64,000 bases of DNA from NCBI GenBank assembly GCA_965267475.1, contig OZ254079.1, forward strand, positions 3,038,001 to 3,102,000, written 5' to 3'. The stretch's first letter is position 1; each line of letters opens with the position of its first letter. This document shows positions 1 through 9,473 of this stretch, in pieces. Below the pieces are notes generated by a model. It was not told the DNA's origin, searched no databases, and was given only the letters and a program-made list of their open reading frames with translations. The position numbers and the translations under genes are program-made. This DNA is from JBCBKU01 sp965267475. GTDB taxonomy: Bacteria > Pseudomonadota > Alphaproteobacteria > Rhodobacterales > Rhodobacteraceae.

Positions 1-1403
1 GTCTCGCCCAACGGGATCTCGCCCAAAAGCCGCCCACCCGGGTCGATCACAGTCGAAATCCCGGTATTGGCGGATCGGATCATCGGCAAAGCCTGTTCTA
101 TGGCCCGAACCCGCGCCTGTGCGAGATGCTGCTTTGGTCCCGCACCTTCGCCGAACCAGGCGTCATTGGTGATCAGCATAATGAAATCGGGGCGTTCAGG
201 GGCTGCATTGACGTCATGGGGAAAGATCCCCTCATAGCAGATCAGTGGCAGCACCATCCCGAGCCCTTCTATTTCCAGGACACGGGCACCGGGGCCCGGT
301 GCATAGCCGAAACCACCGCGTTGGGACAAGCCGCGCAGACCAATCCTTGCTGCCAAGTGCCGGAAGGGAATGTATTCCCCAAGAGGGACCAGGTGGTGTT
401 TGTCATATAGATCGGCAACCTCACCATCTGACCCAAGAACCACCATTGAATTGTAAATTCCGGTTTCATCGCGGCGTTGAAGACCCGTCACCACCGGCAT
501 GCCGTCCGCAGCTCTGGCAATCACAGAAAAGGCCGGTCCGGCATTTTCCATCAACGTAGGCAAGGCGCTTTCCGGCCAGACGGCCAATGACGGTTTGACT
601 TCGGCCTCGGCGCCGGTTGCCGTTACTGCGCGGTTGAAGAAGATCCTGGCCTTGTCGGGATCCCACTTTTCATCCTGCGGCGCATTCGGTTGCACCACAC
701 GCACCACCGGGCGGTCCGAATAGTCCCGCTCGGGCGCGGTCAGAAGACCGCCCCCGGCAAACAGCAGCGTCCAGCCAATCACAGGCGCAGCCAGATCGCG
801 CAGCCCGCCGCCAAGGACCAAGCGGGCCGTTAGCCCGACAAGGACCAGCGTCATCAGGCTAAGACCGTAAGACCCAGTCATTTTCACCCAGTGCATCGGC
901 GGCAGGTCTAACCAGCCATACGCGACCAGCGACCAGGGAAACCCCGTGAGAACATAGCCACGAGCCAATTCGCCCAGCGTCATCGCCGCGCCCCAGGCGA
1001 TCACCATGTCGCGCGGGCTGTGGCCCAGCCAGCGCGCAAGCGCCGAGGCCGCCCCCCAGAAGAGCGCCAGGCCGCCAGCGAGGAACACCACGGCAAAAGG
1101 GGCCATCCATCCGTGCCGGGCCACATCGACCAGGAACGGCTCGACGATCCAGTGCATGCCGACACCGAAAAACCCGGCGCCGGCCGCCCAACCTGTCCAG
1201 AATGCGCCGCGGGGTGACCGTGTCGTCGCGACCAGAAGAAAGATAGCCCCAAGACCCAGAAGCGCCGCAGGCCATAGACCCCAGGGTGCCTGCCCCAATG
1301 CCGCTGTACCGCCGGCCAGAAAGGCAAGCAGCCTACGCAAAACCCAATGCATCGTCAAAAGGCCGACGGTCACACGCGGCAAGGGCGGTGCTGTTTCAAC
1401 CAT
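1..1403 (-). CDS. lnt: Apolipoprotein N-acyltransferase, 3' part outside window
   Basis: Inner-membrane enzyme that adds the third acyl chain to lipoproteins. The first 467 residues lie in the window and the C-terminus runs off the left edge. The N-terminal 220 residues are rich in membrane helices and the nitrilase-like domain follows. The family catalytic triad is visible: Glu278 in WPESALP, Lys335 in YDKHHLVPFGEY and Cys389 in LICYEGIFP. The ATG at 1403 overlaps the end of corC by 8 bases, so the two genes are probably translationally coupled. It is the last gene of the miaB-phoH-ybeY-corC-lnt operon. Edge truncation is due only to the window. Confidence 0.95.
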   Translation of the reverse strand, partial: MVETAPPLPRVTVGLLTMHWVLRRLLAFLAGGTAALGQAPWGLWPAALLGLGAIFLLVATTRSPRGAFWTGWAAGAGFFGVGMHWIVEPFLVDVARHGWMAPFAVVFLAGGLALFWGAASALARWLGHSPRDMVIAWGAAMTLGELARGYVLTGFPWSLVAYGWLDLPPMHWVKMTGSYGLSLMTLVLVGLTARLVLGGGLRDLAAPVIGWTLLFAGGGLLTAPERDYSDRPVVRVVQPNAPQDEKWDPDKARIFFNRAVTATGAEAEVKPSLAVWPESALPTLMENAGPAFSVIARAADGMPVVTGLQRRDETGIYNSMVVLGSDGEVADLYDKHHLVPLGEYIPFRHLAARIGLRGLSQRGGFGYAPGPGARVLEIEGLGMVLPLICYEGIFPHDVNAAPERPDFIMLITNDAWFGEGAGPKQHLAQARVRAIEQALPMIRSANTGISTVIDPGGRLLGEIPLGE

Positions 1404-2298
1404 CCGTGGGTGGTGCGTTCAGGCGCACGCGCAGGCGCTTGATCTTTCTGGGATCGGCGTCGACAACCTCGAAATCCGGCCCGTCAGGGTGGTGAATGAC
1501 CTCGCCCCGCGCTGGCACCCGCCCCGCCAGCATGAAGACAAGCCCGCCGAGCGTATCGATTTCTTCTTCGTCCTCCGCCGAAACAAGGCGCCGCTCCACA
1601 GCCGCCTCGAACTCGGCCAGAGGTGTCTTCGCCTGTGCCAGATAGCAGCCGGGTTTCTCAACCACCCAGAAGTTACCTTCGGCAATGTCGTGTTCGTCCT
1701 GGATTTCGCCGATCACCTGCTCGATGAGGTCCTCGATCGTCACCAACCCGTCCACGCCGCCATATTCGTCGATGACCAGGGCCATATGGGTCCGCTCGGA
1801 CTGCATTTTCTGCAGAAGAACCCCGATCGGCATCGAAGGTGGCGCAAACAGCAACGGGCGCAGGATCCGGCGGAGCGAGAACCGCCCCCCATTGCCGTTG
1901 AACCCGTGGCTTAGGGCAAAGTCCTTCAGATGCGCCATGCCCACAGGCGTATCAAGCGTGCCGTTGTAAACTGGAAGTCGGGTGAGTCCGCTTTCGCGAA
2001 ACACCTCGACCAGATCATCTTTGCGGATGTCCACCGGAACCGAGGTAATCTCGACCCGCGGCAACATAACATCCTCAACCCGCATCCGGTGCAGGTTCAG
2101 CATGCCTGGAACCTGCGTCGCACCATTGATCCGCGGTGGTTCGTCACGCTTGTCTTCCACAGCGTCGGCTCCGCCGCCAAGGGCGCGGATCAAGCGCGAA
2201 AGAACGCCATCCGGCGGTGTATCCCCGCCAGGGTTTTGTGTCTGAGTTTCCGGTTGCGCGCTTTGCGCTGCGCTAGAGGACCCGTCTTGGTCGCCCAT
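1396..2298 (-). CDS. corC: CorC/HlyC-type CBS-domain protein
   Basis: A 300-residue soluble protein of the CorC/HlyC (TlyC) family, linked in other bacteria to magnesium and cobalt efflux. A CBS pair covers about residues 65-190; VEDVMLPR opens the first CBS domain and MALVIDEYGGVDGLVTIEDL lies in the second. The C-terminal third is the transporter-associated CorC_HlyC domain. The DUF21 membrane domain of larger relatives is absent, as is normal for CorC. It starts at an ATG 24 bases after ybeY and overlaps lnt. The molecular role in this organism is inferred from the family only. Confidence 0.9.
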   Translation of the reverse strand: MGDQDGSSSAAQSAQPETQTQNPGGDTPPDGVLSRLIRALGGGADAVEDKRDEPPRINGATQVPGMLNLHRMRVEDVMLPRVEITSVPVDIRKDDLVEVFRESGLTRLPVYNGTLDTPVGMAHLKDFALSHGFNGNGGRFSLRRILRPLLFAPPSMPIGVLLQKMQSERTHMALVIDEYGGVDGLVTIEDLIEQVIGEIQDEHDIAEGNFWVVEKPGCYLAQAKTPLAEFEAAVERRLVSAEDEEEIDTLGGLVFMLAGRVPARGEVIHHPDGPDFEVVDADPRKIKRLRVRLNAPPTDG

Positions 2299-2322
2299 CG
2301 AACCTTTCCAAATGTTTAAGCC

Positions 2323-2826
2323 CTAATCGGGGCCCGAGCCGTAATATGGGTCGGGATACCCCATGGTGGCAAGTATTTCGGTTTCAATCCGTTCCATAAT
2401 CGTGGCGTCTGCGTCAGTTTCGTGGTCATAACCCAGCAAATGCAGGACCGCATGAACAAGCAAATGCGCTGCGTGCTGTTCAAGTGGAATTTCAGCCGCC
2501 TCGGCCTCGCGTTCGCACGTCCCAAAGGCGATGGCGATGTCACCAAGCTCGGGTCCATCGGTTGGATCGGGCGCATTCGGAGCCTGCCCGGGTTTCGGCG
2601 GTGCGCGGTCTACCGATGGCCAGGACAAGACGTTGGTCGCAACTGATTTGCCGCGAAAGGCGGCGTTCAACTCGGCAATCCGCGAATCGTCGCAGGCAAG
2701 AACCGCAATCTCCCATGCCTGAGCATCCATCCCGAAATTTGACAAAACGGCAGCCGCACACCGGTCGGCCAACTCGGCCAGCCCGACGTCGGTCCAGGCC
2801 GCATCCTCGATCAGAAGGTCAACCAA
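2323..2826 (-). CDS. ybeY: Endoribonuclease YbeY
   Basis: A 167-residue metal-dependent RNase needed for 16S rRNA 3'-end maturation and ribosome quality control. The diagnostic zinc motif HxxxHxxGYDH is present near residue 130 (HAVLHLLGYDHETD). The N-terminal half contains the usual ELNAAFRGKSVATNVLSWP segment. The reading frame offers a TTG start at 2826 with GAGG six bases upstream; no better ATG exists, so a non-ATG start is likely. It sits between phoH and corC, the same order as in many proteobacteria. Confidence 0.95.
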   Translation of the reverse strand: MVDLLIEDAAWTDVGLAELADRCAAAVLSNFGMDAQAWEIAVLACDDSRIAELNAAFRGKSVATNVLSWPSVDRAPPKPGQAPNAPDPTDGPELGDIAIAFGTCEREAEAAEIPLEQHAAHLLVHAVLHLLGYDHETDADATIMERIETEILATMGYPDPYYGSGPD

Positions 2827-2843
2827 GCCGGACCTCGTCCGTC

Positions 2844-3854
2844 TTAGGGTGCATCTTTATCATAGGCCTCGATAATCGCGGCCACGAGCGGATGGCGCAC
2901 GACGTCCTTCGCCGAGAAGTACCGGAACGCGATCTTCTGCACATCCTTCAGCAGGCGTTCTGCATCGGAAAGCCCGCTTGACACGCCGCGAGGCAAATCG
3001 ATCTGGGTCCGGTCACCGGTAATGACCATCCGGCTGCCTTCGCCCAAGCGGGTGAGAAACATCTTCATCTGCATCGATGTGGCGTTTTGCGCCTCATCCA
3101 GCACGATGAACGCGTTGGAAAGGGTACGCCCGCGCATGAAAGCCAAAGGCGCGATTTCGATCCGTTTGTCCTCGATCAGTTTTGCAACCTGTTTTCCCGG
3201 CAAGAAATCATTCAGCGCATCGTAAAGGGGCTGCATGTAGGGGTCCACTTTGTCCTTCATGTCGCCCGGCAGAAACCCCAACCTCTCACCAGCCTCGACC
3301 GCAGGCCGCGACAAGATAATCTTATCCACGTGGCCGCCCAAAAACATCGAAACCCCCGCCGCAACGGCAAGATATGTCTTGCCGGTTCCCGCTGGTCCGA
3401 TCCCGAAGACCAGTTCGTTCGAATACAAAGCGCGGACATAGTCCTTTTGCGCATCCGTTCTGGGTTCGACCAGCTTCTTGCGGGTCTTGATCTCGACCGT
3501 GCCACCGCGAAACATCTCAAGCTGATCGCCAGACCGCGCGCCGGTACCCTGATCGGATCCGCCCATTCGAATGGCCGCGTCAATTTCCCCCTGATCCAGG
3601 GTACGGCCGGCCTCGAGCTTCTGGTACAGGTCCTGCAAGACCTCGGCCGTGCGCCTTTGCAAATCGGGCTCGCCTATGATGTCCAACTGGTTTCCACGCC
3701 GCACGATCTGCACACCAAGCTTCGTCTCGATATGCGCCAGATTGCGGTCGAACTCGCCACAGAGATCGATCAGTAACCGGTTGTCGGAGAATTCGAGGTG
3801 GGTTTCCTGGGTCTGGTCGTCAGAAATCGGATCACTCACTGCGCTGATGGCCAA
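2844..3854 (-). CDS. phoH: PhoH family ATPase (YbeZ type)
   Basis: Cytoplasmic PhoH-like ATPase, the usual partner of YbeY in RNA metabolism. The Walker A motif GPAGTGKTYLA and Walker B motif AFIVLDEAQNAT mark the ATPase domain in the second half; the first part carries a KH-like region. The start chosen is TTG at 3854 (protein begins LAISAVSDPISDD), because AGGAG lies eight bases before it. The open frame extends to 3923, also with TTG, but without a ribosome binding site. Downstream spacing to ybeY is 17 bases. Confidence 0.93.
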   Translation of the reverse strand: MAISAVSDPISDDQTQETHLEFSDNRLLIDLCGEFDRNLAHIETKLGVQIVRRGNQLDIIGEPDLQRRTAEVLQDLYQKLEAGRTLDQGEIDAAIRMGGSDQGTGARSGDQLEMFRGGTVEIKTRKKLVEPRTDAQKDYVRALYSNELVFGIGPAGTGKTYLAVAAGVSMFLGGHVDKIILSRPAVEAGERLGFLPGDMKDKVDPYMQPLYDALNDFLPGKQVAKLIEDKRIEIAPLAFMRGRTLSNAFIVLDEAQNATSMQMKMFLTRLGEGSRMVITGDRTQIDLPRGVSSGLSDAERLLKDVQKIAFRYFSAKDVVRHPLVAAIIEAYDKDAP

Positions 3855-3948
3855 GAATGTCTCTCCTGCTCGGGCGATTTCGGCCTTTGACGCAAGGGTG
3901 CCAAGGCGGGCCAGATTCCGCAAGCGCTAGCGTGGCAAGGTCGCGGAT

Positions 3949-5283
3949 TTATGACGACCGGTCCAAAAGCTCGCCGCCAAGCGAATTGGTTGAGCTTTCC
4001 GTAATCTTCACGCGGAGGATGTCGCCTACGGCGATGTCACCGGCGACGTGAACCGCATGAAGATGCTCTGACTTGCCCCCCATCTGGCCCGGCAGGCGGC
4101 CCGGTTTCTCAAAAAGGACGGTGGTTTCGCGCCCGACCATGGCATCCTGGGCCGCGCGCTGCTGCGCGGTCAGAAGCGCCTGAAGCCGCTGAAGCCGTTC
4201 CGATGCCGCATCCGGATCGACCGGATCACGCTCGGCCGCCGGTGTTCCCGGGCGCGCCGAGTATTTGAACGAATAGGACTGTCCGTACCCAACCGTGCGA
4301 ACCAGATCCATCGTGTCTTCGAAATCCTGGTCGGTTTCCCCCGGGAAGCCCACGATGAAATCGCCCGATAATAGCAGATCAGGCCGCGCGTCCCGCAGCC
4401 GTTCGATAATACGCAGATAGCTTTCGGCCGTGTGCTTCCGGTTCATCGCCTTCAGGATCCGATCCGACCCCGATTGCACCGGCAAGTGCAGGTAAGGCAT
4501 CAGTTTTTCGCATTCGCCATGGGCCGCGATCAAGGCATCGTCCATGTCATTTGGATGGCTCGTCGTGAACCGGATCCGGGCCAATCCGTCAATCTCGGCC
4601 AGGTCACGGATTAGCCCGGCCAACCCGCTTGCATGGCCGTGATAGGCGTTCACGTTCTGCCCCAGAAGCGTGATTTCCCGCACGCCGCGATCGACCAGAT
4701 CCCTCGCTTCGCCCATCACCTTGTCGGCCGGGCGCGATACTTCGGCACCGCGGGTATAAGGCACAACGCAGAAGGCGCAGAACTTGTCGCAACCTTCCTG
4801 AACCGTCAGAAAAGCCGTCGGTCCGCGTGCGGCTTTGGGGCGGTGGGCCAGATGGTCGAACTTGTCCTCTTCCGGGAATTCTGTGTCGAGCGCCTTGGCA
4901 CCTTGCCTCGCCTTCGCCTCAAGGTCCGGCAACCGGTGATAGCTTTGCGGTCCGACAACTAGGTCGACCATCGGTTGGCGGCGCATGATCTCGGCCCCTT
5001 CCGCCTGGGCCACGCAGCCCGCGACACCGATTTTCAAATCCGGCTTCTCGGCCTTCAGGTCCTTATAACGCCCGAGCTCAGAATACACCTTCTCGGCCGC
5101 TTTTTCCCTTATATGGCAAGTGTTTAGCAGGATCAAATCCGCATCGTCGGGCGATGCGGTCTGGGCATAACCCGACCCGCCCAGCGCCTCGGCCATGCGT
5201 TCGCTGTCATAGACGTTCATCTGGCAGCCATAGGTCTTGATGAAGACCTTCTTTGCCGGTTTTGCAGGCGCGTCGCCGTCCAT
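3949..5283 (-). CDS. miaB: tRNA-2-methylthio-N6-dimethylallyladenosine synthase
   Basis: Radical-SAM methylthiotransferase that adds methylthio to i6A37 of tRNAs. Domains in order are: an N-terminal UPF0004 domain starting KTYGCQMNVYDSERM with a Cys cluster; the radical SAM motif CDKFCAFC near residue 155; and a C-terminal TRAM domain. The ATG at 5283 is preferred because GAGAGGG lies just upstream and the protein then begins MDGDAPAKPAKKVFIKTYG. The frame stays open to 5400, which would run into the divergent gene at 5399. It is the first gene of the operon reaching lnt. Confidence 0.95.
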   Translation of the reverse strand: MDGDAPAKPAKKVFIKTYGCQMNVYDSERMAEALGGSGYAQTASPDDADLILLNTCHIREKAAEKVYSELGRYKDLKAEKPDLKIGVAGCVAQAEGAEIMRRQPMVDLVVGPQSYHRLPDLEAKARQGAKALDTEFPEEDKFDHLAHRPKAARGPTAFLTVQEGCDKFCAFCVVPYTRGAEVSRPADKVMGEARDLVDRGVREITLLGQNVNAYHGHASGLAGLIRDLAEIDGLARIRFTTSHPNDMDDALIAAHGECEKLMPYLHLPVQSGSDRILKAMNRKHTAESYLRIIERLRDARPDLLLSGDFIVGFPGETDQDFEDTMDLVRTVGYGQSYSFKYSARPGTPAAERDPVDPDAASERLQRLQALLTAQQRAAQDAMVGRETTVLFEKPGRLPGQMGGKSEHLHAVHVAGDIAVGDILRVKITESSTNSLGGELLDRSS

Positions 5284-5398
5284 GGATCCCTCTCGGATTG
5301 CAGTGAATGGATCTACACTGCCGCGCATCGGCTCGCAACGGTGGACAACGTTACGCGCATAAGGGAAAACTTGGGCAAAACCCGCTAAGGGATCGGGC

Positions 5399-6268
5399 AT
5401 GCGCTATAACGACATAGACCATTTTCTAAGCCGAGGCCGCGATGCGCTGGCGAAAGGACCCGTGGCGGTGATCCTGGCCGAGGATCCGGTCGAGCTTGAC
5501 ACGACTATCCGGCATCATCTTTTCCTTGGTTTTCGCGAGGTTCTGGTTGCGATCCCAGACGAGATCGATCTGCCCGACGAGGTCGAAAAAACGATCCGCC
5601 GGATCCCGTTCGATACCAGCATCGACAACGCCGCGATGGCGGTCGTCAATCGTCTGATCCGGGCCGCGCCAGGGATCTGGATGTACTATTGCTACAATTC
5701 CGAGTACCTGTTCTTTCCCTTCTCGGAAACGCGCAGCGTCGGCGAAATGCTGACGTTTCACACGGAAGAGCGCCGGGATGCGATGCTGGCCTATGTGGTT
5801 GATCTCTATGCGCCGGACCTGGGGCGCTTTCCAAACGCCGTTTCATTGGATGAAGCGCATTTGGACAAATCGGGATATTATGCGCTTGCTCGCAAGGATC
5901 CGACGGCGGATTGGGCACCAAAGGACCGCCAGCTAGACTTTTACGGCGGCCTGAGGTGGCGATTTGAAGAACATGTGCCCCATGAACGGCGCCGGATTGA
6001 CCGGATTGCATTGTTCAAGACGAAGCCGGGCTTGGCACTCAATCCGGATCACACGTTCAACGATGAAGAGTACAACACCTATTCTTGCCCGTGGCACCAC
6101 AACCTGACAGCGGCCGTCTGTTCCTTCCGGGCTGCAAAGGCCTTGAAGACCAATCCGGGCTCAGCTTTCGATATCGGTTCGTTTCATTGGCACAATTCCG
6201 TCCCGTTCGAGTGGCACTCTCAGCAGCTTCTGGACCTTGGCCTCATGGAGCCTGGTCAGTGGTTCTGA
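5399..6268 (+). CDS. Uncharacterised protein, distant resemblance to family 2 glycosyltransferases
   Basis: A 289-residue cytosolic protein, divergent from miaB with 115 bases between the starts. The N-terminus (VAVILAEDPVELDTTIRHHL, then LGFREVLVAIPDE) resembles the start of glycosyltransferase-2-like proteins that begin with an EW..HH..G segment. The expected acidic DxD motif is not visible; the equivalent place reads MYYCYNSEYLFFPF. The C-terminal half has several conserved-looking aromatic and His residues (SCPWHHN, GSFHWHNSVPFEWHSQ). No signal peptide or membrane helix is seen. The function is unknown; the glycosyltransferase relation is a guess from pattern. Confidence 0.6.
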   Translation: MRYNDIDHFLSRGRDALAKGPVAVILAEDPVELDTTIRHHLFLGFREVLVAIPDEIDLPDEVEKTIRRIPFDTSIDNAAMAVVNRLIRAAPGIWMYYCYNSEYLFFPFSETRSVGEMLTFHTEERRDAMLAYVVDLYAPDLGRFPNAVSLDEAHLDKSGYYALARKDPTADWAPKDRQLDFYGGLRWRFEEHVPHERRRIDRIALFKTKPGLALNPDHTFNDEEYNTYSCPWHHNLTAAVCSFRAAKALKTNPGSAFDIGSFHWHNSVPFEWHSQQLLDLGLMEPGQWF

Positions 6269-6274
6269 ATCGCC

Positions 6275-8788
6275 TCAGGCGGCGGCCGCTCCATCGGCTG
6301 GCAAGAGATCCTCATCCTCGATTGTTTTGACAGCATCCGCGACCGAAAACTCGGCCATGGCTTCGTCCAACCGCGCCTCGCTTTCAGACAACGCAACCAT
6401 GATCTGACGGTTCTGATCGGCGAGCCTGCGATTTTCCACGCTCGAGTTTTCAAGCTCGTCCATCGCCGCCATGAGGTCGCGGGTGCTATTTGCCTGGGTG
6501 GCGCTGGCTTGCGCAACCGTCTCGATAATGGCGCGCACCTCGTCCATGGTGGTACGCACATTATTGATCTGTTCGCCCGTCTCACGCACCTTGGACGAAC
6601 CTTTCTGGACGCTCTCCACATTTGCCTTGATCAACTGACCAATCTGCGACGAAGCGTCGGCGCAGCGCCCGGCCAGCGATCGTACCTCGTTGGCCACGAC
6701 GGCAAAGCCCTTACCTGCTTCGCCGGCCCGCGCCGCCTCTACCGATGCGTTCAGCGCAAGCAGGTTCGTCTGAAAAGCAATTTCGTCGATTGTGGCGACG
6801 ATCTTGGTGATTTCGCTCGATGCGCCCTCGATCTCGCCAATTGCCTCAACGGCCAGTTCGGCGGATTGAGCGGTCTCACCCGTTGTGCGCCCAAGCTCAT
6901 CGACCAGCTTGAAACCGGTCTGCATGTTTTCTGTATTGGCGTTGGCGGTCTGAGATACCGTTTCACCGACCTCGGATGACCGGGAGACGATTGTGGACTG
7001 TTGCTCTGATCGGCGTGTGAGCGATTCAAACCCGGTCCTCATCTCGTTGGACGCGGTCTGAAGGGCAACCGTTTCCGCGCGAATGTCCTGAACGACCGTG
7101 CTGAGCCGATCCATCGCGGCGTTTACGCCCCGCTCGATCTCTGCAAATTGTCCACGGAAGTCGCCGGACATGCGCTGGCCCAGATTGCCCTTCGCCATCG
7201 CCTGAATGACTTTTTCGACCTCGTTCAAGCCCGATTCAGACATGGCTGAGATCTCGTTGATACCTTCAGCCAGGACTTTCCAGACGCCTTGTTTGCCGGT
7301 CGTCGGCAAACGCTTCGAGAAATCGCCGTCAGAGCAGGCCGAAACGACGCCGGACAACTCCTCGACCGCCTGTTCCTGGGCGCGACTTGTAGCCTTAGCT
7401 TCCTGAAGAGCCGCCTTGTCACGCGCACGCTGTTCGTTCACCACCTGCTCGGCCAATTCCATGATCTCGTTCAGGCCGTTGCCCAAGATCAGCGCTGCGC
7501 CCGACAGATCGCGGCACCGGATACGCGAAGAAAAGTCACCCTTTGCAACATCTTGCAGGGTTCGATTGATACCGATTTCCGATCTGGATTGCAGTTCCTC
7601 TGAATGGGCGGCCTGCTCCCTTGAGGCACGTTCGATATCGCGAAATGTCGTAATCGCGGTCGAGACCCTGGCCAAATCTGCCTGAGGATTGGGTTCGAAT
7701 TCAAATTCAAACTCTCCGGCGATCATATGGTCAAGCGCCGCTACTGTCGACCGGATGGCGCGCCGCACGTTTCGGATGATGAAGATTGCAGCCCCCGTCG
7801 CAAGAAACAAAACGACGAACAGGTCTATATCCGAAAACAACAGCGCCCTTCGCAACGCGTGCAAATGGTCTTCGATAAGCTCATTGATCTCGGCCGCGCC
7901 AGCGTCTTCTGCGGATTTGATCAAGTTGATGCGCCGCGTCGATGCTTCGAACCAGTCAGATCCGGAAATCGCCCGAACACGATCTGGATCGCCCGAAAAG
8001 GCCGCATCGCGCATTGCGACGACCTGATCATGGACCGGTCCGTTCCCGAAGGCGCGGACATAGGACTTCAAACCCGCGCTCGCGATATCCTCGTAGGTCG
8101 CGAACAAAAGCGTCTGGTCACGGATCAAACCTTGAAAACGGTCGAGAACTTCATCCGGAATCACACCATCGCTTGCCGCCGCTAAATTGAACCCAGTGGC
8201 GCCCGTCGCCCGTTCTAACCCGGCAAGGTCCTTTGCGGACATGAAAATGGCGTGGCGCTGAATGGCACGCGCGGCATCTGCAAATGAGATGTCTTTGCTG
8301 AGTGATGGTAGAACCGAAATCGCCGCCGAGTTGATCGCGGTATAGGCGTCCACAGCCGTCGAAAGCTGGATCTGTAACGCATCCACTTCCGTGCGAAGGT
8401 TCGCCAGCCCGAGCAATTTCTTCTCGGTCAGTGCCATGCGTTCCTTCACTTCAGGCGCTAGATCAATGCTGCGCACATCGCTTAACGCGGTCTGAAACGC
8501 CGCAATCGCCTGATCTGAAGTGGCCCGCTGCGACTTTAGGTTCTCTCCAAAGCTTTCACCCCGACTGGACAGAAACCCTGCACTTGCGCCCCGTTCCTTC
8601 TGAAGCTCATGCGTCAGGTTACCGATGGCAAAACTCACCTTGGCCAGGCGCGCGTCCTGCCGGGTGCCGCGCAGATCCGCATAATCTGCCATCAGCGTTG
8701 GCACAGCAAAACTGAGGACCGCGACATAGGTGATCGCAACGAGAAGAATCATCGAGCCCGTAATGGACATTTTTCGGAAGAAGTTCAC
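6275..8788 (-). CDS. Methyl-accepting chemotaxis protein with NIT-type sensor
   Basis: An 837-residue chemoreceptor. A membrane helix near residues 10-33 is followed by a periplasmic domain with the hallmark HELQKERGASAGFLSSRGE of nitrate/nitrite-sensing (NIT) domains. A second helix lies near 314-334. HAMP-like segments follow, and the signalling hairpin tip reads EIAFQTNLLALNASVEAARA with AGKGFAVVANEVRSLA after it. No CheR-tethering pentapeptide is seen at the C-terminus. The start is GTG at 8788; an ATG at 8770 is an alternative. No other chemotaxis genes lie in the window. Ligand specificity is inferred from the domain only. Confidence 0.92.
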   Translation of the reverse strand: MNFFRKMSITGSMILLVAITYVAVLSFAVPTLMADYADLRGTRQDARLAKVSFAIGNLTHELQKERGASAGFLSSRGESFGENLKSQRATSDQAIAAFQTALSDVRSIDLAPEVKERMALTEKKLLGLANLRTEVDALQIQLSTAVDAYTAINSAAISVLPSLSKDISFADAARAIQRHAIFMSAKDLAGLERATGATGFNLAAASDGVIPDEVLDRFQGLIRDQTLLFATYEDIASAGLKSYVRAFGNGPVHDQVVAMRDAAFSGDPDRVRAISGSDWFEASTRRINLIKSAEDAGAAEINELIEDHLHALRRALLFSDIDLFVVLFLATGAAIFIIRNVRRAIRSTVAALDHMIAGEFEFEFEPNPQADLARVSTAITTFRDIERASREQAAHSEELQSRSEIGINRTLQDVAKGDFSSRIRCRDLSGAALILGNGLNEIMELAEQVVNEQRARDKAALQEAKATSRAQEQAVEELSGVVSACSDGDFSKRLPTTGKQGVWKVLAEGINEISAMSESGLNEVEKVIQAMAKGNLGQRMSGDFRGQFAEIERGVNAAMDRLSTVVQDIRAETVALQTASNEMRTGFESLTRRSEQQSTIVSRSSEVGETVSQTANANTENMQTGFKLVDELGRTTGETAQSAELAVEAIGEIEGASSEITKIVATIDEIAFQTNLLALNASVEAARAGEAGKGFAVVANEVRSLAGRCADASSQIGQLIKANVESVQKGSSKVRETGEQINNVRTTMDEVRAIIETVAQASATQANSTRDLMAAMDELENSSVENRRLADQNRQIMVALSESEARLDEAMAEFSVADAVKTIEDEDLLPADGAAAA

Positions 8789-8880
8789 AGCCGTCGCCCC
8801 CGGGCAAAATACGGTACCTGGGCCGTCACTACATTTGGACAGTTATGAAAAAGTTAGTCGGCTGCCTGTCAGCAGGTCGC

Positions 8881-9300
8881 CTATTGTGCCTTCCGCAAGC
8901 GGATGACGATATCAACTTTCGCGATTTCGGTGCCCTCGGGAGGGGTCGGCAAGTGAGCGATCTTCATTTCTTCGGCCGAGGCGTCTGTCAGCGCCCCGCT
9001 GTCTTCCCAATAGAAATGCGGATGATCATCGACGCGGGTGTCGAAATAGCTTTTGGATCCGTCAACGGTGACCTCTTGCATCAGCCCGGCATCGCAAAAC
9101 GCCCGCAGCGTGTTGTATACGGTCGCAAGCGATACGCTTTCCCCAGCCTTGCGCGATGCATCAAACAGGCTTTCAGCAGTCACGTGCCGATCCCGTCCGT
9201 CACCCACAAGCAGGGCCGCCAACGCCACGCGCTGCCGCGTCGGCCGTAACCCGGCCCGCGTTAACCATGTGCTTCCGTTTTCGGTTGCTTGGCGTTCCAT
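8881..9300 (-). CDS. irr: Iron response regulator Irr (Fur family)
   Basis: Fur-superfamily DNA-binding regulator of iron and haem metabolism in Alphaproteobacteria. The winged helix shows LRPTRQRVALAALL and SLATVYNTLRAFCDAGLM. The metal/haem-binding segment HPHFYWEDSG fits Irr rather than Fur. The ATG at 9300 is chosen because GGAG lies six bases upstream; the frame continues to a TTG at 9327 with no ribosome site. Length, 139 residues, is normal. It is divergent from fabA, an arrangement known from Rhodobacteraceae. No clear ICE palindrome was seen in the intergenic region. Confidence 0.88.
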   Translation of the reverse strand: MERQATENGSTWLTRAGLRPTRQRVALAALLVGDGRDRHVTAESLFDASRKAGESVSLATVYNTLRAFCDAGLMQEVTVDGSKSYFDTRVDDHPHFYWEDSGALTDASAEEMKIAHLPTPPEGTEIAKVDIVIRLRKAQ

Positions 9301-9473
9301 AACAGCTCCACTGGCTACCACAGCCAAGGATACAGCGCAAACTGCACCCTAATCAATTGGCATCGGCATCTCTATATGCGACGTCTGACGCGACGTGCTG
9401 CCCTTGCGCCTGCCAGAAAGGCGATGCTAGACGTGCTCCGCGTTATCAAGACTGACGAACAAGGCAAGACAAA

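Noticed and set aside
1006..1914. Long plus-strand open frame (302 codons) across lnt and corC
   Set aside because: It is antisense to two well-supported genes with clear motifs, and its translation is Arg/Pro-rich with no domain.
9301..9473. Irr/ICE operator in the irr-fabA intergenic region
   Set aside because: No TTTAGAA/TTCTAAA-type dyad could be found by reading.
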